Of a stretch of DNA of 64,000 nt, positions 1 through 11,029 are shown piece after piece. Source of the DNA: Setophaga petechia (Eukaryota > Chordata > Aves > Passeriformes > Parulidae); assembly GCA_024362935.1 (NCBI GenBank), contig JANCRA010000066.1, positions 487,501 through 551,500 of the forward strand, read 5' to 3'. The notes under the pieces are model-generated. The model was given only the letters and a program-made list of their open reading frames with translations, was not told the DNA's origin and did not search any database. Every line of letters begins with the position of its first letter. Within the stretch, counting starts at the first letter, position 1. Position numbers and translations under genes: made by a program.

Positions 1-310
1 ACGTGCTCACGCCAGGGGGACGCTGCCCCCAGCCCCTCCAGCAAACCTCAGCAGTGACATTGCCAGAGCCCTGCCTGTCCCCAGCCTGTCCCCAGCCTGT
101 CCCCAGCCCTGGCTGCTCTCAGTGACCGTCTGGCCGCTGTCCCCGCGGCTCTGTCTGTCTGTCTGTCTGTCCCACAGCCCCTCTCTGGGCCCAGGCCCTC
201 CTGCACAGCCTGGGGCAGGCTGGGCTCAGCTCACACGGGCCCTGCTTGTCTAGACAGCAGCAGGGGGTGGCTCTGGGTGTCCTTGAGCCCAAAGTAGGTC
301 AGAGCAGTCT
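1..310. other. GC-rich non-coding sequence with short simple repeats
   Basis: No gene is recognisable here. There is a short CCCAGCCTGTC-type repetition near 77-118 and a run of five CTGT units at 151-170. The rest is GC-rich single-copy-looking sequence. Confidence 0.5.
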
Positions 311-1215
311 GTTCTAGCAGCAGCTGTTTATTACTGCTGACCCTCTGCTGTGGACACGTCCTTCCAGCTGAAACCAGGCAAGGGGATCCATCTCCATCCC
401 CTCTGGCCCTGTGACTCCCTGTCCCATCCCCTCCGTGTCTGAGGGCTCAGGCACATTTTTAGTCTCATGTGAAGGGTGATAATGTAGATGAGATAATATA
501 GATGAGATATAAGAGATAATATAGATGTTATAATTCATGCCACCACAATCAGAAGCCAACTATTTCTTAATTATAATTACTTAATTATAATACACTCAAA
601 GTGTTTCTGGCTTTGCTGCAGGGCTTGCCAGGCTCCTCACACAGTGGCTGTGAGCTCAGCAGCAATTCCAGGCAGCAACTCTGTGTTTCTTTAGGACATC
701 CTGAGGAACTGGCCTGGAAGGGTGGCATGGGCAGTGCCATCCATGCCTGCAGTACTGAGGACCACAGGTATCAATCACACTGCCCATAAATTAGGGACAA
801 CCCCCATAAATGTGCATTTTGTAGACCCAGCAGGACCAAATTTTCCTTCCTCAGTGCCATGAGACCCCGGGTGTGGAGCCCAGCCCCATGCTGGGGATGG
901 GGAAGGGCTGTGCTGCCTGCAGAGAGCTGAGACAGGACCCTTCCAGCTCTGGGCTGTGACTGGGTGACACAAAGCCCTGATTGCCCAGCAGACTGACCAT
1001 GCTGACGAGCCCAGCTGATCTCAGGTGCTCATCCAAGGCCACACCACGCCACGAGGTGCCCAAACTCCTGATGGATGCCAAGGTCAGGGCAAGGCAAGCG
1101 AGGGGAGGACTGGGAGCCCACTCCTTGCTGGGGTTGCTCAGCAGTGCTGGCCCAGCTGCAGCCCCTGGGCTCCTGTCCAGGCCAGCCTGGGATGTCCTGG
1201 TGTCCTCACATGCCA
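311..1215. other. Unassigned non-coding stretch, AT-rich at 470-600
   Basis: At 478-527 there is an imperfect short tandem repeat of the type GATAATATAGATGA. The remainder is mixed GC content with no recognisable exon or retroelement. The overlapping open frames on both strands have low-complexity composition and no domain. Confidence 0.4.
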
Positions 1216-1600
1216 GATGCAGCCCCACATTTCTCCTCACAGAGAAAAGCAAGGCACAATTCTTCCCAAGAATATTTCTGGATTTCACATTCTCAGAACC
1301 ACAGAGAAAGGAAAAAAACAATTCTTATCATTTGCTGTGCCTGTGTTGTGCCAAAGCAGAATGCAACATGGAGATTGTTCATCCACAGTGATGGGGTTTT
1401 GGTTCCTTGGCCTGTCAGGGCCAAGTGTGCAGCCCCACATTTCTCTTCACAGAGAAAAGCAAGGCACAATTCTTCCAAAGAATATTCAAATCTCACTTGC
1501 TGTGCCTGTGTTTGTGCCAAAGTAGAATGCAATATGAAGATTTTTTTTACCCACAGTTATGGTGTTTTAGTTCCTTGGCCTGTCAGGGCCAGGTGTGTGT
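1216..1600. repeat. Two tandem copies of a ~200-bp LTR-like sequence
   Basis: Two neighbouring blocks (about 1216-1425 and 1427-1597) share the same order of words: CAGCCCCACATTTCTC, AGAGAAAAGCAAGGCACAATTCTTCC, GCTGTGCCTGTG, AGAATGCAA, then TTCCTTGGCCTGTCAGGGCCA. They differ by scattered substitutions and small indels, so the duplication is not recent. The AT-rich, polyadenylation-like composition is that of avian LTR fragments, but no TG/CA ends or target duplication can be fixed. Confidence 0.55.
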
Positions 1601-1683
1601 GTGTATGAGTTGGGACTGCTGGGTGACAGTCACGAGATTCTGTGCAGTGTGTGCAGGGTTGGGTGCTTGGCAAATTCAGTTTA

Positions 1684-2035
1684 GATGTGTAATATAGTGT
1701 AATATATTACACTATTATAATATATTATATATTATTACACTCTATTATATATATAATATATAATATATAATTATATATTATATATACTATATATAAATAT
1801 ATATATAATTATGTTATATATTATTACACTATATTATATATAATTATATTATATATAATTATATATATTATATATACTTATATAAAGTATATATAATTAT
1901 ATATTATTACACTATATTATATATTATTACACTCTAGTAATATATTATATTATATTATATTATATTATATTGTAATATAGTATAGAATAACATAGTGTAA
2001 TATAGTGTAGAATAATAGAGTATAATAAGGTAATT
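1684..2035. repeat. AT-rich low-complexity tract (TATAT/ATTATA)
   Basis: About 350 bp made almost only of A and T, with recurring TATATTATA, ATTACACTATA and TAATATAG words. It directly follows the duplicated LTR-like block and may have grown from an AT-rich segment of it. Confidence 0.8.
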
Positions 2036-2904
2036 AATTAGCCTTCTGATACCAATGGAAACAGATGCATCATTCCTCCCTGCCACCGGCATCATCCTGT
2101 TTGACAGCCGGACGCCTCTCAGAGGGTGCAAAGCACTTGCAGGAGTGCAGAGTTAACGCTCCCCCCTCTCCATCCCTGTCTCAGTCTCAGCAGCCGACAG
2201 GCAGTAAAAGACCCTTCGCAGTTGTCAAGGCAACGCTGGATCACGGAGCCGCTGCCGTGAAGTGGCAGCAGCCGGGGGCTCTGCTCTGCTCTGCTCTGCT
2301 CTCCCCTCTCCATCTCCAGCGCTCCCCTCTCGAGCGCTGCTGCTCCATGGGCAGCCCTGGGAGTGCGGGTGGTGCCCAGCCCTGTTGCGTTGTGATTTCA
2401 GGGTTTACCTCAGAACCTCAGCTTCCTCCCCTGATGATTCCCTCCCAGTTGCATCAATCATCCCTCCTTTCCCCACCCTGACCCTGCCTAGATCTGTCTG
2501 TCATTCCTGGAATTCCAGAAGTGATTGGCAGACCCAAAGGATGCCCTCTACCCCTGGGGGCATTGGGCCATCCCGGTGTCCTTTGTCCCTTTGTCCCTCC
2601 CCTCCTGTCCCTGCTTGGTGGCTCCCTGCCCCTTCCCTGCCCCTCTCCCCGGGGTTCAAAGGAGCAGCAGCCACGGGCTCAGGGAGTTCTGGTGGAGCTG
2701 GTGCTGCATTCAGAGGCCTGAGGGCCAGAATAAAGCTCTGGATCCAAACCCTCCATCAGAACCGACTCCTTTCCTTCACCATGGCCTTAAAGCTTCTCTG
2801 CCACAGGGAAACCTGAGGAGCAGCCCCTGTTATGGGGGGAAGCTCCATCCCAGCACCACCAGAGCTCCTGCAGGCCTGGCCTTGTCCCCACGTGCCAACT
2901 GCAG
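2036..2904. other. Non-coding stretch with an RFX-like site and a CTCTG run
   Basis: Mostly single-copy-looking sequence. It contains a CTCTG pentamer run at about 2276-2302 and the RFX-like motif at 2221-2234. No exon with plausible splice sites and domain content is recognisable. Confidence 0.4.
2221..2234. promoter_or_regulatory. RFX-like X-box, GTTGTCAAGGCAAC
   Basis: The two half-sites GTTGTC and GGCAAC are arranged as an imperfect inverted repeat like the RFX X-box consensus (GTNRCC, spacer, RGYAAC); the left half deviates at one position. This is a motif match only. A second, better match lies at 4242-4255. Confidence 0.3.
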
Positions 2905-3190
2905 CACCCAGCCAGCCCAAAGTGTCTGTGGGGTGAAACACCACACACCCAGCCAGCCCAAAGTGTCTGTGGGGTCAAACACCACACACCCAGCCAGCCC
3001 AAAGTGTCTGTGGGTGAAACACCACACACCCAGGCAGCCCAAAGTGTCTGTGGGGTGAAACACCACACACCCAGCCAGCCCAAAGTGTCTGTGGGGTGAA
3101 ACACCACACACCCAGCCAGCCCAAAGTGTCTGTGGGGTGAAACACCACACACCCAGCCAGCCCAAAGTGTCTGTGGGGTGAAACACCACA
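2905..3190. repeat. Minisatellite, 41-bp unit, 7 copies
   Basis: Seven almost identical copies of a 41-bp unit containing CCAGCCCAAAGTGTCTGTGG and AAACACCACACACC. One unit is 40 bp and one has CAGGCAG in place of CAGCCAG. The high homogeneity implies recent expansion. Long minus-strand frames across it are repeat artefacts. Confidence 0.92.
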
Positions 3191-3240
3191 GTGCTGCTCT
3201 TTGGTTCAGCAGCAAGGGCCAGACAAGCTCAGGCATGTAC

Positions 3241-3513
3241 TGTCCAGCTATATTGGTAAAAATACCAATACCAAGGGAAATACATGTTGGATATTGGGAA
3301 AAAGTTTTTTACAGAAAGGGTGATAAAGTTCTGGAATGTTCTGCCCGGGGAGGTGGTGCAGTCCCCATCCCTGGGTGTGTTTAACAAAGCCTGGATGTGG
3401 CACTGGGTGCCAGGGTTGAGATGAGGTGTTGGAGCTGGGCTGGACTCGGTGGTCTTGAAGGTCTCTTCCAACCTGGGAATTTTGGAAATTCTGTGAATGC
3501 TGTGAATCCTGTG
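3241..3513 (+). mobile_element. CR1 LINE 3' fragment
   Basis: The end of the reverse-transcriptase ORF and the 3' UTR of a CR1 element are readable. GGAAATACATGTTGGATATT and AAGTTCTGGAATGTTCTGCC correspond to the conserved C-terminal stretch of avian CR1 ORF2. The usual CR1 tail follows (GGTCTCTTCCAACCTGGGAA, then ATTCTGTGAATG repeats). 5'-truncated, as is normal for CR1. Related copies lie at 17328 and 23040 on the other strand. Confidence 0.85.
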
Positions 3514-3667
3514 TGACTGGGAGCTGCACACCTGCCCTGGTCCCTGCCAGGTCTCTGCCCCGTGTGGGGCCTTGAGGGGACACCACGGCCTCATGAAGAG
3601 GCTTTTCCCTGCAGCACATCCTGACACGGCTCCCCAGGGATGCATTCGGGCTGTCCCTGGAGCAGAG

Positions 3668-3912
3668 GGGACAGACAGGACAGAAAGGACAGACAGGACA
3701 GAGGAGACAGAACAGACAGAGAAGACAGAGAGGACACACAGGACACACAGGACAAAGAGGACAGACGGGACACACAGGACAGAGGACAGACAGGACACAC
3801 AGAACACACAGGACAAAGAGGACAGATGGGACAGAGGACAGACAGGACAGGCAGACAGGACACACAGGACAGAAGATAGAGAGGACAGAGAGGACAGACA
3901 GGACAGACACCC
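3668..3912. repeat. Minisatellite of GGACAGACA-type units
   Basis: About 245 bp of 9-bp-based units (GGACAGACA, GGACACACA, GGACAGAGA) in irregular mixture. It is purine-rich on the plus strand, and all frames are open because the unit lacks stops. Confidence 0.9.
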
Positions 3913-4422
3913 CCGGCAGGAGCAGGACAGACGCTCCCGGTGGGCCCCGCTCCGCTCCTGCCGAGGCTGTGACAGGGAGGGGACCCGCGGGGCGAGCACA
4001 GATGGCACAGACAGGGCGAGCGCAGCTGGCAGGGCCGGGCAGGGCCGGGCAGGATGCAGCCGCTGGGTGAGCCCTGCCCAGAGGGGCGCTGCCAGCAGCA
4101 GCAGGATGCCAGCAGTGAGAGCTTTCCGTGATGCATCCCCCGCTGTGCCATGACGAGCTTCCTCGGGAAGGAGGGGAGCGACCTCCCCACCCTGCCAGCC
4201 TGGAAAGCCTCAGCCAGGGATGCCAGGATGTGTTGTATCCCGTTGCCACGGCAACTGGCATCTCCCGGAGCAGAGGCGGGCGTGAGCAGAGCGGTGGCAC
4301 CGGAGCCAGCACGGGGTGACCCCAACTGGGGGCACTGCAAAGAGCAAGGGCGTGCCCAGGGCTCACCCTGAGGGGTGCTGGGCACCAGGGGTGGCACCAG
4401 GGATGGCACCAGTGTGGGGGAC
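3913..4422. other. Non-coding stretch with an X-box
   Basis: GC-rich, single-copy-looking sequence between a minisatellite and an LTR, with the X-box at 4242-4255. No exon can be supported. Confidence 0.4.
4242..4255. promoter_or_regulatory. RFX-like X-box, GTTGCCACGGCAAC
   Basis: The near-perfect inverted repeat GTTGCC-AC-GGCAAC fits the full RFX X-box consensus in both half-sites. No promoter can be assigned to it; function is inferred from the motif alone. Confidence 0.4.
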
Positions 4423-5040
4423 TGTAGGAGCGTCAGGGGGCAGGACAGTTGGGAGAGATGGAGAGCAGAGATCGCTGCAGCCAGGGCTGGGAACTTGTGG
4501 GTTATTGCAAAGGGCCTGGGTGCAGGGCCCTGCTGGGAGCTGCCAGCCACAGCTCAGAGCAGGGCCCAGAGAAGAGAGGGGAAGAGAGGATGAGAGGGTA
4601 AGAGAGTAAAAGGGTAAGAGAGTGAAGTCCCCATTACAATAAAATAAATCATCTTCTGTGCTGAATATTCTCATTCTCACTAACCAATCTAGTCCAAGAT
4701 ACAAATCCTACAGCATTTCCATACAGCCTATAAGAATCATTACATTCCCACACTGGGTTACATTTTAAACCCTACAAACTCCTCTTTGGGCCCCTTCTGC
4801 CAAGCCAGCAGGGTCTGCTCTGAGCCTTGGCCCTGTCTGCAAGCAGAGGGAATTGTTTGATCCAAAGGGGATCACCTTCAGCTGGCCATGCCAATAATTT
4901 CCAGTTGTTCAGTAACTGAGGGATCTCAAAGCTTGCTTTCATTTCAATCTGGCTTAGAGTTTCCATATTCTCAAAATCTTTTGCCAGGCAATCATATTTA
5001 TAAGTTTTTCCTGTCTCACCTTCCCCAACAGGCAGCAGCA
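4423..5040 (-). mobile_element. Solo LTR, family A, minus orientation
   Basis: Read on the minus strand the element starts TGTTGGGGAAGG (5040) and ends CTCCTACA (4423), giving TG...CA termini and a length of about 618 bp. Five other copies occur in the window (10096, 18087, 31552, 54584, 58757). A polyadenylation-type signal at the shared GCAATAA(A/C)CC position fixes the orientation. Flanking hexamers GGGGAC and GGCAGC match at four of six positions, a weak target duplication. No internal retroviral region is attached. Confidence 0.8.
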
Positions 5041-5276
5041 CCTTCAGCACACTCCAGAGCCTGGCACAGCCCCGCTGGAGGGATGAGGAGACACAGACCT
5101 GCAGGATGGAGGGTCCAGAGAATCCTCACTCGAGTAGAGGGGTGCACAGAGGGGCTGCACAGTGCGAGTGGTGACATCCCCTTCCACAGCACAGGGACAG
5201 CCCTGCCTGGCTGGGCCTCCCCCCTGCACCAGCTGCCTCTGCAGCTTCCCTCTCTCGGGGCTTCTGCTGCTCACAG

Positions 5277-5993
5277 TGACCCTGAGATGTGTTAGAAAAT
5301 CTCTTTTCCCAGCCCAACTATTAAAGAAGGAGTCAGAACTCTTCAGTGTACCCAGCATGGGAATTGTTTTAACTTAATGACCAATCCCATCCAGCTGTGT
5401 CAGGACTCTGGGGATTGGAGCAGGGCAGTGCAGTCACAGACCATGGAGTTGGGTGGGGACCAGGAGCCCTTGTCTCAAGGTTGTTTATTGTTTCTTATCT
5501 GTAAAATTCTTTCTCCTGTCCAGCCAAGGTCCATCCAGCAGGACAGACAGAGGCACTCTACCTGTCCCCTGGGTGGTGTTATCTTTTTATACTAAAAACT
5601 ACCTGTACAATATTTACAATGACTTCCCAATACCTATCACCTGTGTTACACAGTGAGCTTCTACTCTAAACAATCTGAAACTGCCACCATCACAGCAGAA
5701 GATGGAGGCCAAGAAGAAGAAGGAGAAAGGCTGGACATGCCCAGATTCCTCCATCTTGCCCCCTGAACCCCCATTCTAAAAACCCCAAAAATCTACTTTT
5801 CACCCTGTGATAAACTGATTATTATTTTACTTAGACTTTGATGGCTTGCAGATCCTCATATAATGTTGGTAATTTGCTGCATGGGTCATAATCAACATCA
5901 GAGGCATCTTGGGCTGTGTGCCAGGGTCTTTGAGCCCCCTGGCAGGGGTTTGGGCAATCCAGGACAGCCAGAGGGATGTCCTGAATTCTGACA
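5277..5993 (-). mobile_element. LTR, family B, minus orientation
   Basis: On the minus strand it begins TGTCAGAATTCAGGACATCC and runs about 715 bp, with a TATA-type box (TATAAAAAGATAAC) and an AATAAACAA polyadenylation signal in LTR order. Family copies lie at 8020 and 14790. The purine block GAAGAAGAAGGAGAAA near 5710 is the site that became a microsatellite in the 8020 copy. The low-coordinate boundary is uncertain by about 15 bp. Confidence 0.75.
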
Positions 5994-6805
5994 TCCCTCC
6001 TCCTCAGAAAGGCTGGAGGTTTCTCCCTGGGATTCCCCAAAGAAGCCCAAACCCCTCAGTTTTGGCTGCCTGGTGGGACACAGAGCTGTGGCTCCATGGG
6101 ATGCTCACCCAGGGGCCCTTTCCAATCCCTGCATGGCCACATTTTCCCAAGGACAGGCACAGGGCTGTCCACAAATCCCCACTGGGGATTTGTGACTCCT
6201 GGGATGCTTGGCACAGGGGAAAATTCCCCATGGTGGACTCGAGGAAGGAGGAGCCAGCTTCTGCCTGTGGCATTATTGAAGGGACACCCACCAGGCAGCA
6301 AGGTCAAGGAGACCAAATCTTTCCATCACAACTTGTTAGAGAACAGAAATGTTTCAACCCAGTTGTGAAATATTATCCTTTTTACTCCTCCCAGCTGGAG
6401 TGACTACGGTTTTCCTCCAAAAAAGTAAAAATTAGGACAAAAATTACCTTGTGGGTTTGCTGTCACGTCATCTCCCTTCTTTGCTTAGGGTGGAAAAGGG
6501 GATGGAAAGGGAGAAGGCTTGAGGTAGTAGGAAATAAAAAAACTAACCCCAAAAGCTGTGTTTAATTTAATAAAAAAATATAAGGAAAACCAAAAATGCA
6601 CCTGAAATCCCTTTCAAAATGAGCAGCTTTATAGCAGGCACCCTCACATGAGCAGCACCACAGCCTTTCCCCGTGGCTCGGTGCTGAATCTCACTTTTCC
6701 AGCAGAAGGTCCCTCGGTGGAGCTGTCCCCTGTCACAGCAGCAGCTGCAGCCTCCCCAGCCCGGTGTCCAGGCTCGTTCCTGCCAGCAGGAGCAGCAGGG
6801 GTGAC
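5994..6805. other. Non-coding stretch with a perfect hairpin
   Basis: No gene or retroelement is recognised. A perfect 11-bp inverted repeat with a 3-base loop lies at 6170-6194. The segment around 6400-6600 is AT-rich. Confidence 0.4.
6170..6194. other. Perfect 11-bp inverted repeat
   Basis: Arms CACAAATCCCC and GGGGATTTGTG are perfect reverse complements separated by ACT. There is no U-run or gene next to it that would make it a terminator or processed RNA. Confidence 0.7.
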
Positions 6806-7420
6806 TGTGAAGAACACCAATCACTTGTTTTTAAAACTGTGAAAGTTTAATAGTAATAAAATGGTTATAAAAATAGTAATACAATTAGAGTAATAATAAT
6901 TTGGACAATTTGAATTAGGACAATATGAGACAATAGAGACAAAGAGTTATAGACAGTCCAGGTACCTTTTCTGGGCAGCACGAGCCCAAAAAAGGACCCA
7001 CGTTAACAGAGGATTAATCCTTAAAAACAACAGCCTGTTACACATTCATACACCTCATACATGATGCATAAATTCCATTCAAACACAGGATTCTGTCTGG
7101 TCATCCTCAACTTCTTCCTCTGAATCCTGACAGCACCTTTGAGGTGGGAAGAATTTCATTTCTGCTGATAAGAGGGCAATAAATTCTCTTTCTCTGGAAG
7201 ATTCAGGTGTCCCGTGGCTGCTATCTCACTGAGAGTCCTTTCTTTAAAGAAAAGTATCCTATATAGCACAGTTTCTATTTTAACATTTTTTATAACCTAA
7301 AACTGTATTTACCACACTCCTTAAGAGAATTAATACAGCATTACTTTCTAACACAACACATATAATATTCATTTGAATATTTGTGAAAAGCCAATCATAA
7401 AATACATGCATTTTTCACCA
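6806..7420 (-). mobile_element. Solo LTR, AT-rich family J
   Basis: A 615-bp AT-rich element with plus-strand ends TGTGAAGAACACC and TTTTTCACCA, flanked on both sides by the tetramer TGAC (6802-6805 and 7421-7424), consistent with a 4-bp target duplication. On the minus strand an ATTAAA-type signal lies close to the 3' end, which gives the orientation. No internal retroviral sequence remains. Confidence 0.72.
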
Positions 7421-8019
7421 TGACCATGCCCCTCCATGCATCACACACAGAGCACAGCCCCGAGCCTGCAGAGCCTGCCACAGCTCAAACCTTGGCAGAG
7501 GAAACTCAGCCCCACTCCTCCCCCTCAAAACAAAAATAAAAAATTAGTTCCTCTTGTAACCAATTCCAGCTAATTTATCCTGCTGCATCCACCCAGCTCC
7601 AGCGAGATCTCACTGGAGGCATCAGGGTGGGGATGTGGAAAGCAGAGGGAGTGAAATCTGCTCTTCTGGAAGCAATAAATGCCTCCTGCCTTTTGCAGGC
7701 ACTTCCTGACCTTGCTGCAGCTGATGGGCAAGTTTATGATCCTGCATTTTAGCTAAATGGAAAGAGGCAATTATTCTTCTTCCTTTTGCATTGAAGTGAT
7801 CTGAGGGACAGAAATGCTAAACAAGTGGAGAGCCTGGCAAAAGGCAGCCCAGGAGGAAAGCTGGGGTCTCCTAGGAGAAGAGCTGGAGATGGAAGAAGGC
7901 AGCTGTGGAGCAGAGGGCAAGCTGCAGGGATGCTGCAGGGGCACTGCAGTGGCACAGCTGGCAGGGGCAGCACCACGGGGCAGCCCCCAGCCCCTCGGAT
8001 GGTTGCAGTTTATTGCAGC
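7421..8019. other. Unassigned non-coding stretch
   Basis: Mixed composition between two LTRs; no repeat family or exon recognised. Confidence 0.4.
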
Positions 8020-8741
8020 CCTGAGATATGTGAAAAGTCTCTGTTTAGACCCTCATGTTCAAAGAATAAGTCGGAGTTCTTCAGTTCTGTGTCTCAGAGT
8101 TGTTTATTGTATCTTATCTATAAAAATTTTTCTCCTGCCCTGCTGAGGTGCATCCAGCAGGACAGTTCAGGCACTCTGCCTGCCTCCAGGACAGTGTTGT
8201 TATCTTTTTATACTAAAAACTACATATAACATGTTTACAATTACTTTCCAATATCTGTCACCTATGTTAGACAGTGAGCTTCTACTCTAAACCAATCCCA
8301 AAGTGCCAACATCACAGCAGAAGATGGAGGTAGAGAAGAAGAAGGAGGAGGAGGAGGAGGAGGAGGAGGAGGAGGAGGAGAAGAAGGAGAAGGAGAAGGA
8401 GAAGGAGAAGGAGAAGGAGAAGGAGAAGGAGAAGGAGAAGGAGAAGGAGAAGGAGAAGGAGAAGGAGAAGGAGAAGGGGTGGACACACCCAAGTCCCTCC
8501 ATCTTGTCCCCAACACCCCTATTCTAAAAGCCCCAAAATCTACTTTTTCACCTAGTGATAGTTTTATTATTACACTACTTAAACTTCTGTGGCTTTCAGG
8601 TCCTCATACAAAGCTGGTAATTTGCCCCATGGGTCATAATCAAACCCACAGGTGTTCTGGGCTGTGTGCCAGGGTCTCTGAGCCCCTGGCAGGGGTCCTT
8701 GGCCATCCTGGACACTCAAAGGGATGTCCTGAGTTCCAACA
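8020..8741 (-). mobile_element. LTR, family B, with an internal microsatellite
   Basis: Same family as 5277-5993: minus-strand start TGTTGGAACTCAGGACATCC, shared TATA box and polyadenylation signal, and the same order of blocks. At the position where the sister copies carry a short GAAGAAGAAGGAGAAA block, this copy has about 140 bp of GAG and GGAGAA repeats (8336-8476). CAGC occurs beside both ends (8016-8019, 8743-8746) and may be target duplication. Confidence 0.75.
8336..8476. repeat. Microsatellite: GAG run followed by GGAGAA hexamers
   Basis: About 45 bp of GAG trinucleotides followed by about 94 bp of GGAGAA hexamers, purine-only on the plus strand. It sits inside LTR family B. The same hexamer fills the RPS27A pseudogene at 44461-44606. 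Confidence 0.95.
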
Positions 8742-9004
8742 CCAGCCCAGTGCCAGCAGAGGGCTGTGCCAGGGAAATCCCTGCTCCTTCATCCTGGAGC
8801 AGCTCCCGTGGCCTCAGGGCTGGCACATCACTCCGAGCTGGGATAACTGCACACACAAACCCCTGATGGTGCCAGCATCTCTGCCCTGCTGAGCTCTGCC
8901 CTCCTCCCCCTGCAGGGCTGGCAGCTGCTCCCAGCCCTCGCCCCACAGGAGCAGCAATGAACCTCAGCAAGGAGCTGGGGGCAGGAAAGAGACCCTGGGC
9001 TCAT

Positions 9005-9655
9005 CTGCACAGGGCATGGGCACAGCTGGGCACAGACGGCATGGGAGCACAGGGACATGGGCACAGAGGGGACAGAGGGGCATGGGAGCACAGGGACATG
9101 GGCACAGAGGGCATGGGAGCACAGGGACATGGGCACAGAGGGCATGGAAACCCAGGGACACAGCCTGGGGATAGAGGGGCATGGGCACAGCTGGGCACAG
9201 AGGGCATGGGAGCACAGGGACAGAGGGCATGGGAGCCCAGGGACATGGGCACAAAGGGGACAGAGGGGCATGGGAGCACAGGGACATGGGCACAGCCTGG
9301 GCACAGAGGGCATGGGAGCCCAGGGACACAGCCTGGGGAAAAAGTGCCATGGGAGCCCAGGAACATGGGCACAGAGGGCGTGGGAGCACAGGGACGTGGG
9401 CACAGCCCGGGCACAGAGGGCATGGGAGCCAAGGAAGAGATGGGCATAGGATCACAGAGACAAGGGCACAGAGAGGACAGAGGGCATGGGATTAGGGGGA
9501 CAGAGGGGCATGGGAGCCCAGGGACAGAGGGCGATGGGAGCCCAGGGAGATGGGCACAGCCCGGGCACAGAGGACATGGAAGCCCAGGGAGACAGCCTGG
9601 GGACAGAGGACATGGGAGCACAGGGATGTGGGCACAGCCTGGGCACAGAGGCCTC
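9005..9655. repeat. Minisatellite, GGGCACAG/CATGGGAGC-type units
   Basis: About 650 bp of degenerate units combining ACATGGGCACAGAGGG, GGCATGGGAGCACAGGGAC and ACAGCCTGGG in lengths of roughly 18-45 bp. Plus- and minus-strand frames of 130-370 codons across it are artefacts of the repeat. Confidence 0.9.
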
Positions 9656-10095
9656 ACCAGCTCCAGCATCAATTCCCTTTCCCAGGGTGCTCCCAATGAA
9701 CACAAATCCCACAGCACCAAAACCAGGAGTGGGACTGGAGGAAAATCCCAGCCCAGGTGGGTTCTGTGTCCCTGGGAGGGTGGGGAGGCAGCCCTGGTGC
9801 TGCTCCTGTCACAGGCACATCCCTGCCCAAGAGAGATTCCTGCAAGAAATTCTTATTCTGTGGATAAGTCCAAGCAAATAAAGACACTTGGAAGGAGCTG
9901 CTTTTTTTTGGCAGTGAAAAGGTGCAGAACAAATATGTTTTTAATAAACATTTTGACTGAAATTGAGCTTTCTCGCCGCAGGAATTTGATTCTTGTCATA
10001 ATTGCACTTTTCAAGGGGAAGAAAAGGTGTTTGGTCAGGTGGCTGGGATGTCACTGAGCATCACACCCTGGGTAGCTGGGTCCTGCAGGGATGAG
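9656..10095. other. Unassigned non-coding stretch
   Basis: Between a minisatellite and an LTR. The open frame running through it from 8957 is the continuation of a minisatellite frame and shows no domain. Confidence 0.4.
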
Positions 10096-10660
10096 TGTTG
10101 GGGAAGATGAAACAGGAAAGCCTCATAAATATGATTTTCTGGCAAAAGATTCTGAGAATATGGAAATTATAAGTGAGATTGAAATGAAAGCAAGCTTTGA
10201 GATCCCTCAGTTACTGAACAACTGGAAAACAATGGCATGGCCAGCTGAAGGTGATCCCCTTTGGATCAAACAATTCCCTCTGCTTGCAGACAGGCCCAAG
10301 GCTCAGAGCAGACCCTGCTGGCTTGGCAGAAGGGGCCCAAAGAGGAGTTTGTAGGGTTTAAAATGTAACCCAGTGTGGGAATGTAATGATTCTTCTAGGC
10401 TGTATGGAAATGCTGTAGGATTTGTATCTTGTACTAGATTGGTTAGTGAGAATGAGAATATTCGACACAGAGGAAGATTTATGGTATTGTAATGGGAACC
10501 TCACTCTCTCATCCTCTTTACCATGCTATTTACTTCTCTCAGGCCTGCTCTGAGCTGTGGCTGGCAGCTCCCAGCAGGGCCCTGCACCCAGGCCCTTTGC
10601 AATAACCCACAAGTTCCCAGCCCTGGCTGCAGAGATCTCTGCTCTCTGTCCATCCCCACT
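10096..10660 (+). mobile_element. Solo LTR, family A, 3' end lost
   Basis: Starts TGTTGGGGAAGATG and follows the family A block order through TGTAGGGTTTAAAATGTAACC and CCTTTGCAATAACCC. The terminal CTCCTACA is missing; the sequence runs instead into a CR1-like tail (10661-10712). It closely matches the 18087 and 31552 copies. Confidence 0.8.
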
Positions 10661-10712
10661 TCGAGGCCTTGTCCAACTCAAACCATTCCATGATTCCACG
10701 ATTTTATGACTG
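10661..10712 (+). mobile_element. CR1 3' tail fragment
   Basis: AGGCCTTGTCCAACTC followed by CCATTCCATGATTCCACGAT is the 3'-terminal motif of avian CR1, here only about 50 bp long and abutting the truncated LTR. Confidence 0.55.
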
Positions 10713-11029
10713 ACCATGGACTGGGTGCCTGTTGCTGCTCTGCATGAGAACCTGTGGGTGTGGGAATGGCTGGTTTTCCTCTTAGGGCTGTGGAGAATGA
10801 AGTCATCCAGCTCTTTCCTGGTTCATGGCTCTGCTTCCAGCTCTTCCCTGGTTTTCTGGCTCAGCCAGGTTCCAGCCTGCAGTTGGAACCAGGTTCCCAG
10901 TGCAGCTCTTCCCTAACCCATGTAGGTGGCACTGAGAGGAGCCCCTGGTGCCCTGGGGGGGCTCTTGGGAGTCTGCCCCATGTTCCCTGGTCCTGCAGGA
11001 GCTGGGCTGGGGCTGGCCAGGCTGGCTGG
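10713..11029. other. Unassigned stretch with short duplicated words
   Basis: GGCTCTGCTTCCAGCTCTTC and CCTGGTTTTCTGGCTC-like words recur over 10805-10870. No gene recognised. Confidence 0.4.

Noticed and set aside
6170..6194. Rho-independent terminator
   Set aside because: Hairpin lacks a U-tract and the window is eukaryotic.
8957..10057. 366-codon open frame on plus
   Set aside because: It follows a degenerate minisatellite (repeated GHGS/MGAQ-type peptide) and continues into unrelated sequence. No domain; unit lacks stops.
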